Assembly (NCBI RefSeq): GCF_900090315.1
Contig: NZ_FMHZ01000002.1
Span: 4,744,501 to 4,808,500 of the forward strand
DNA: 64,000 bases
Reading direction: 5' to 3'
Source: Micromonospora citrea
Lineage (GTDB): Bacteria; Actinomycetota; Actinomycetes; Mycobacteriales; Micromonosporaceae
The notes below the pieces were generated by a model. It did not search any database. It was not told where the DNA came from and worked only from the letters and a program-made list of their open reading frames with translations. Shown one piece after another: positions 61,072-64,000 of this stretch. Position numbers and translations under genes: made by a program. Every line of letters begins with the position of its first letter. Positions within the stretch are counted from its first letter, which is position 1.

Positions 61072-61568
61072 GAGCGGAAGGCTCCTCTCCCATCGGCCGC
61101 CGCGGGCTGCTGACGCCCCCGGCGGCACCGGGCCGGTGCCGTCCTGGTGGACGGCGGGCGACCGGCCGGCCCGGACAACGTAACCCGTGGCGAGAGTGAC
61201 CCGCAGTTGAAGCAGGGGCGAATGTTGGCAAAGTGGCGGGAAGCATCGTCCGGGCGGTTGACGGTGCGTGTCGGTCGGCTCGCCCCGTCGGGGCCTGATC
61301 GCCGATTACAAGCGCTTTGGGTCATTCGCGCCGTTCGTCGTTGTCGACTGATGCCGGTGGAGCATGAGTCGCCATGACCGACAAGACGGACATGGAGGTT
61401 CGACCTGGCGAGCCAGCAGGTCGGACGTCGCACCGGGCGGGCGGAAACCGGCGTACCGGGTGGCACGTGCGCCACACAATGAACCGCGGAGCCGGGAATC
61501 CCGTCGACCGGCATGGATGTGAGCCGTCGGCGGGCCGACCCCGGCACGCAGCCGCGGGAGGTGCAGCC
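61072..61568. other. Intergenic region before the NlpC/P60 and DUF6232-like genes
   Basis: About 500 bp divergent region with no supported gene. It contains an AAGCGCTT core (61310-61317, context TTACAAGCGCTTTGGG) similar to LacI/CcpA-type sites. I could not find a c-di-AMP (ydaO) riboswitch, which often precedes NlpC/P60 genes in actinobacteria. Confidence 0.4.
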
Positions 61569-62096
61569 ATGGACCCTCAGCCCGCCACGACACGACAGGC
61601 GCGGTCGCCGGGGGCGACCGCCGGACGAAACACCCTGCTCTACGCCCGGCCCGGGATCATCGTGACGGTCGACCGGTTCACCGTCGGGCGCAACAGTTGG
61701 CCGGTGACGGAACTGACCCACCTGGAGACCACCCGCGGGCCGCACGACCGGGTCGCCGTCCGCGCCGTCGTGGTCACGGGCGCCATGCTCGGCGGGGTCG
61801 GGCTGCTGCTCGGCTTCACCGGCGGGCTGCAACGGCTGACCGCCGGGGCGTACCTCATCCTGGGCGCGGTGTTCCTGCTGCCCGTGCTGGTCGCGGTGGT
61901 GGGGGACCGGTGGCGGCCGCCGGCGTACGAGCTGTGGGGCCGCCGGCGGGGCGCGCAGGTGCTGCTGTTCAGCAGCGACGACGAACGGCAGTTCGGCCAG
62001 GTCACCCGGGCCCTGCGCCGGGCCCGGGAGATGAACCGCCACGGCGGCTGGGAGGACCCGCTCGCCTCGGCCGACCCGTGGCGGCCGAACCGGTAG
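61569..62096 (+). CDS. DUF6232-like membrane protein
   Basis: 175 residues: an N-terminal soluble strand region (LLYARPGIIVTVDRFTVGRNSWPVTELTHLE), two membrane helices (about 65-85, VVTGAMLGGVGLLLGFTGG, and about 92-112, AYLILGAVFLLPVLVAVVG) and a short cytoplasmic tail. Matches the DUF6232 pattern; function unknown. ATG at 61569 after GGGAGG. Confidence 0.75.
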   Translation: MDPQPATTRQARSPGATAGRNTLLYARPGIIVTVDRFTVGRNSWPVTELTHLETTRGPHDRVAVRAVVVTGAMLGGVGLLLGFTGGLQRLTAGAYLILGAVFLLPVLVAVVGDRWRPPAYELWGRRRGAQVLLFSSDDERQFGQVTRALRRAREMNRHGGWEDPLASADPWRPNR

Positions 62097-62101
62097 CCGG
62101 C

Positions 62102-62431
62102 TCAGCCGGCGACCGGCTCCGGGGTGCGCTCCGCCCGGTCGGCGGTCACCCAGCCGCTGACCCGGCGCTCGGCGTAGAAGGAGACGAACGGCACCGTGCC
62201 GGCCAGCATGACCAGGACCATCCGCTTCAGCGGCCAGCCCGCCCGGCGGGACAGGTCGAACGCGGCCACCAGATAGAGCATGTAGAGGAAGCCGTGCGCC
62301 TGGCCCACGGTCTCCACCAGGATCGGGTTGTCGAAGCCGTACTTCATCGGCATGCCGATCACGACCAACAGGATCAGCGCCACGCCGACGATCCAGGCGA
62401 TCACGCGGTACCGGGTCAGGGCTGCGCCCAC
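62102..62431 (-). CDS. DUF3817 family membrane protein
   Basis: 109 residues, three helices: YRVIAWIVGVALILLVVIG, GQAHGFLYMLYLVAAFDL (conserved HGxLY) and RMVLVMLAGTVPFVSFYAERRV. Typical short DUF3817 protein of unknown function. GTG start at 62431. The upstream minus-strand gene ends 26 bp away; the two are probably cotranscribed. Confidence 0.85.
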   Translation of the reverse strand: MGAALTRYRVIAWIVGVALILLVVIGMPMKYGFDNPILVETVGQAHGFLYMLYLVAAFDLSRRAGWPLKRMVLVMLAGTVPFVSFYAERRVSGWVTADRAERTPEPVAG

Positions 62432-62457
62432 CGTCGTCCGTCCTTCCGCGCCCGGCC

Positions 62458-62907
62458 TCAGCCGGGGTAGTCACCGGGCTTGGCGCCCGGATTGTCGTTC
62501 AGCCATTGCAGGTAGTGGTTGTAGGCGGCCAGGTCCGCGTCCTCGCCGCCGTGGACCGCCGCCGGCACCATCCGGGCGACCCGCACGGGCCGGCGTACGA
62601 CCGGACGCGCCGGGGCGTCGGCGGGCCGCGTCCCGGCGGTGGCCTGCTCCGGCGCGGCCTGCTCCGGCGCGGCCTGCTCCGGCGCGGCCTGCTCTGGCCG
62701 GCCGCGCAGCGTGTGCCGGACCTCACGCCACCAGACGAACACCACGAAGCCCGCGAAGATCGGCCACTCGACCGCGTAGCCCCAGCTGATCGCGTTGCCG
62801 GCCGCGGCCCGGCTGACCTGCCACCAGCCCAGCCCCAGGAACCCGGCGACCAGCACGACCATGGCCACGTGGCGCGCGATCCACGCCGGGGTCCAGAGCC
62901 GTCTCAT
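62458..62907 (-). CDS. Hypothetical membrane protein with AAPEQ repeats
   Basis: 149 residues: two N-terminal helices ([33 protein letters not shown]), a charged EVRHTLRGR, four AAPEQ units, an Arg/Pro stretch and a conserved C-terminus ([20 protein letters not shown]). The WWQVSRA segment faintly recalls SURF1, but the rest is absent. ATG at 62907 has no ribosome site; possibly leaderless. Function not assigned. Confidence 0.75.
   Translation of the reverse strand: MRRLWTPAWIARHVAMVVLVAGFLGLGWWQVSRAAAGNAISWGYAVEWPIFAGFVVFVWWREVRHTLRGRPEQAAPEQAAPEQAAPEQATAGTRPADAPARPVVRRPVRVARMVPAAVHGGEDADLAAYNHYLQWLNDNPGAKPGDYPG
62642..62700. repeat. Four 15-bp repeats coding AAPEQ
   Basis: Three perfect copies of GCCTGCTCCGGCGCG and a fourth with one change; in frame they encode the repeated five-residue unit of the hypothetical membrane protein, so copy-number change would keep the frame. 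Confidence 0.9.
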
Positions 62908-63027
62908 GGCATCGAGAGTACCGGGGCGGGCCGGGCTCTCCGACGCGGTGTCGTAGTGGCGGGATGGTTTGGTGCCACCCCCGGTGGGCATCCGTGTAGA
63001 CGCCAGCCCAAGACGACCAGGGGGGCG

Positions 63028-63351
63028 ATGATGACCGGAACGACACGGCAGGACGAGTTCGGCAGCCCGGAGCAGCGGATGCCCGAGTGGGACGGCGACC
63101 ACGTCCACGACATGGCCTCCGGCGAGACGGACACCGACGGTGAGCTGCTCGGCGTCGACCCCGCCGAGCTGGGCGACGAGGACCTCGTCCGCGAGATGCA
63201 CAGCCTGCACCGCACGCGGCTGGACACGCTGCGGCACGCGGCCGACTCGGCGCTCGCCAACCACCTGCGCCGCACGGCGGAACTGGAGACCGAGTACCTC
63301 GCCCGGCATCCCGGGCGCGAGGTCGACCCGAGCCGTCTGCGGGACGCCTGA
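63028..63351 (+). CDS. DUF6158 family protein
   Basis: 107 residues; the conserved part is [62 protein letters not shown] in outline, a helical DUF6158 unit of unknown function. ATG at 63028 (or 63031) follows GGGGGG. Its TGA overlaps the next ATG. Confidence 0.8.
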   Translation: MMTGTTRQDEFGSPEQRMPEWDGDHVHDMASGETDTDGELLGVDPAELGDEDLVREMHSLHRTRLDTLRHAADSALANHLRRTAELETEYLARHPGREVDPSRLRDA

Positions 63352-63671
63352 TGGCGCACGCCGAGCGCGGCATGTCCGCGCCGCCGGAGGTGGTGTTCAG
63401 CACCGCCACCGACCCCGACCGGGCGTCGGCGTGGCTGCCCGAAGCGCTGCGCGCGGACGGCAGCCCGGCGGAGGAGGTCAGCGCGGAGGAGTTGCGGGCC
63501 CGGTGGAGCGCCACCGGGGACTGGTCCGCCGAGATCCGGGTGGAGCCGGCCCAGGCCGGCGGCGCCCGGACGCGGCTCGACCTCACCGGCGCGCCGGACG
63601 CCGACCGGCTGGCCGGCGAGGCGCTGGACAGCCTCGCCCGCGAGGTGGCCGACAACCTGCAGGCCGGCTGA
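63351..63671 (+). CDS. SRPBCC-like hypothetical protein
   Basis: 106 residues with helix-grip hints ([26 protein letters not shown], then [20 protein letters not shown]), a short polyketide-cyclase/SRPBCC-like fold without a recognised ligand. Coupled to the DUF6158 gene by TGATG, 36 bp before the next gene; probably one operon. Confidence 0.7.
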   Translation: MAHAERGMSAPPEVVFSTATDPDRASAWLPEALRADGSPAEEVSAEELRARWSATGDWSAEIRVEPAQAGGARTRLDLTGAPDADRLAGEALDSLAREVADNLQAG

Positions 63672-63707
63672 GCCGGGCCGCACGACCCGAGGAATCGAGG
63701 AGACCCG

Positions 63708-64000
63708 GTGACCGACGTGAAGGAGAAGGTGGCGCGGTTACGCCGGGCGTACGCGCCGCACGAGCACCGGCCGCTCGGCGGCTACCTGGTGTCGATGGGC
63801 GTCTACGCCGGCGTGGCGGGCGCGCTCGCCGGCCTGGTCAAGGTGACGGGCCGGCAGGTGCCCGACCGGCCCGCCACGGCCGACGTGGTGCTGCTCGGCA
63901 TCGCGACCCACAAGCTCAGCCGGCTGCTCGCCAAGGACGCGGTGACCAGCCCGCTGCGGGCGCCGTTCACCCGCTACGACCGGCCGATCGGCAGCGGCGA
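63708..64000 (+). CDS. DUF1360 family membrane protein, N-terminal part (cut by window edge)
   Basis: First 97 residues: KEKVARLRRAYAPHEHRPLGGY, a helix MGVYAGVAGALAGLV, VVLLGIATHKLSRLLAKDAVTSPLRAPFT and RYDRPIG. The THKLSRLLAKD and PLRAPF strings define DUF1360. GTG at 63708 follows GAGGAG. The reading frame is open to the edge. Confidence 0.85.
   Translation, partial: MTDVKEKVARLRRAYAPHEHRPLGGYLVSMGVYAGVAGALAGLVKVTGRQVPDRPATADVVLLGIATHKLSRLLAKDAVTSPLRAPFTRYDRPIGSG

Noticed and set aside
61072..61330. c-di-AMP (ydaO) riboswitch before the NlpC/P60 gene
   Set aside because: The conserved core strings of that riboswitch could not be found on the minus strand.

Overview
The window is high-GC actinobacterial DNA with dense genes, GTG/TTG starts and strong GGAGG ribosome sites. 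Gene content points to Micromonosporaceae, most likely Micromonospora: a conservon, a giant NAD-glutamate dehydrogenase, an isobutyryl-CoA mutase locus laid out as in Streptomyces, CebR-type cellulase control, and DUF6158/DUF6232/DUF1360 proteins. This placement is inference; no rRNA is present. I saw no tRNA, rRNA, CRISPR array, insertion sequence, integrase or phage gene, so it reads as ordinary chromosome.

Layout. 1-6.3 kb: acyl-CoA carbon metabolism: crotonyl-CoA carboxylase/reductase (cut by the window edge), methylmalonyl-CoA epimerase, thiolase, MeaB GTPase, an Asp23-family protein and isobutyryl-CoA mutase large subunit (IcmA, identified by Phe80/Gln198). Three 17-bp sites of one family lie before ccr, between mce and the thiolase gene, and before icmA, suggesting one regulator. 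6.5-9.2 kb: thioredoxin-TPR protein and an arginase-fold enzyme with a long repetitive tail. 9.6-16.9 kb: divergent penicillin-binding lipoprotein and 1683-residue glutamate dehydrogenase. 17-18.8 kb: class E/F-like sortase coupled to a secreted Asp/His/Lys/Gly-repeat protein. 19-21.1 kb: GH6 cellulase with a CebR-like box. 21.2-25.5 kb: sodium:solute symporter with small partners, then two proteins sharing a paralogous C-terminal domain. 26-29.9 kb: conservon cvnABCD. 30-34.7 kb: lactonase-type propeller, VWA/solute-binding protein, polyprenyl glycosylphosphotransferase. 34.6-38.3 kb: two SpoIIE-type phosphatases around a MarR regulator. 38.4-42.4 kb: xylR-xylA-xylB. 42.4-45 kb: AAA ATPase and MFS transporter. 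45-51.4 kb: alpha-glucoside uptake and hydrolysis (binding protein, two permeases, LacI regulator, GH13). 51.6-56.5 kb: M23 peptidase, TspO, and a small operon (nucleotidyltransferase, BON, phosphoesterase, GPGG peptide), thymidylate kinase, SDR. 56.7-58.6 kb: MurR-MurQ. 59-64 kb: group-2 sigma factor, NlpC/P60 hydrolase and small conserved hypotheticals, the last cut by the edge.

Common themes are sugar scavenging under local repressors (cellulose, xylose, alpha-glucosides, MurNAc), cell-wall remodelling, and acyl-CoA assimilation. Many gene ends carry perfect GC hairpins that look like terminators. The most unusual structure is a 59-bp tandem repeat before meaB that builds a chain of 20-codon mini-reading frames linked by GTGA stop/start overlaps and ending exactly on the meaB start codon.
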